Shown: in pieces, positions 39,616-39,866 of the stretch
How positions within the stretch are numbered: the first letter of the stretch is position 1
Layout of the letters: the number at the start of each line of letters is the position of its first letter
From: G020354945 sp964570585
GTDB taxonomy: Bacteria > Omnitrophota > Gorgyraeia > JABMRG01 > JAFGKX01
DNA length: 39,866 nucleotides
Assembly (NCBI GenBank): GCA_964570585.1
Contig: CAZMYR010000012.1
Coordinates: 1 to 39,866 of the forward strand
Reading direction: 5' to 3'
Translations under genes and position numbers: made by a program
Notes under the pieces: generated by a model
The model's input: the letters and a program-made list of their open reading frames with translations, nothing else
Databases searched by the model: none
What the model was told of the DNA's origin: nothing

Positions 39616-39753
39616 TTAAGCAGACAGGGTTTTTCGTTTTTTCTTCCTTCTCCTGGCAAGGACATGTCTTCCGGGTTTGGTGGACATCCTTTTTCTAAAG
39701 CCGTGCTTGTGTTTCCGCTTTAGGTTTGACTTTAATGTTAATCGCTTCTTCAT
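39616..39753 (-). CDS. rpmH: 50S ribosomal protein L34
   Basis: This 45-aa basic protein, MKKRLTLKSNLKRKHKHGFR then KRMSTKPGRHVLARRR, matches L34 (TxxKRxRxHGFxxRMxTxxGRxVLxxRRxKGRxxL). GGTGAGGG lies directly before the ATG. It is the first gene of the rpmH-yidD-yidC-jag-parAB cluster, the canonical origin-side neighbourhood. A strong promoter lies upstream. It is too short to be found by a 60-codon filter. Confidence 0.95.
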   Translation of the reverse strand: MKKRLTLKSNLKRKHKHGFRKRMSTKPGRHVLARRRKKKRKTLSA

Positions 39754-39784
39754 CCCTCACCTTTTTTAATTTGTATAAGTTTAA

Positions 39785-39812
39785 AGTATAACACAAAAAA
39801 AGTCATAGTCAA
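39785..39812 (-). promoter_or_regulatory. Promoter of the rpmH operon
   Basis: On the minus strand TTGACT (39807-39812), a 16-nt spacer and TATACT (39785-39790) lie about 30 bp upstream of rpmH. An A/T-rich stretch surrounds it. It is probably a constitutive sigma-70-type promoter. Confidence 0.75.
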
Positions 39813-39866
39813 GAAAAAATTACCAGAAACAAGTTGGGTCCTTCGTCGGTAAATTTCTCTTGAAAA

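Overview
The window looks like an origin-proximal piece of chromosome from an uncultured, Gram-negative, anaerobic bacterium. Ferredoxin-linked 2-oxoacid oxidation, DXS, an LPS heptose epimerase, RNase Y with YmdB, RemA and TGS-less ThrRS, together with the heavy load of small palindromes and tandem microrepeats, suggest Omnitrophota or a relative. That placement is inference from gene content; no marker phylogeny was possible. A 100-N run shows that this is a scaffold from a draft assembly.

Left part (about 0.9-8.3 kb): a compact integrated element beside tRNA-Gln. Reading leftward from the tRNA it carries a large serine recombinase, a CI-like repressor in the same direction, a divergent promoter/operator switch, and a leftward operon. 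That operon holds a Cro-like regulator, a 55-aa protein, a DUF5659 protein and a prim-pol/zinc-finger/helicase replication protein. Next come an iteron-like repeat field, a hypothetical protein, and a Nu1-type terminase small subunit behind a terminator-like leader. No capsid, portal, tail or large terminase gene is present. This is the architecture of phage-inducible chromosomal islands (int-stl // str-pri/rep-ori-terS), but with a serine recombinase. A GAF-ANTAR regulator lies outside it on the left.

Right part (8.3-39.9 kb): host genes, nearly all on the minus strand. From right to left they are: rpmH-yidD-yidC-jagN-parA-parB with one parS-like site and no rnpA; ndk; yicC-remA-gmk-rpoZ-coaC-coaB; tRNA-Cys, tRNA-Val, an HTH/LAGLIDADG-like ORF and tRNA-Leu; thrS-infC-rpmI-rplT-trkH-trkA-pheS-pheT-hldD; 6S RNA, a small membrane protein and 5-formyltetrahydrofolate cyclo-ligase; rny-ymdB-xseA-xseB-ispA-dxs; a four-subunit 2-oxoacid:ferredoxin oxidoreductase; and gltX-tRNA-Gln. 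Many genes overlap by 4-8 bp, so they probably form long operons.

The most striking genome-wide signal is repetitive. Heptamer microrepeats and palindromes sit in frame inside or at the ends of at least seven conserved genes (dxs, vorB, vorA-like, vorC-like, ispA, pheS, hldD, plus the rplT tail). Intergenic spaces carry hairpins built from tandem 7-9-nt units whose sequence differs at each locus. The ispA gap is an assembly artefact: 55 bp are duplicated on its two sides, and collapsing them restores one intact gene.
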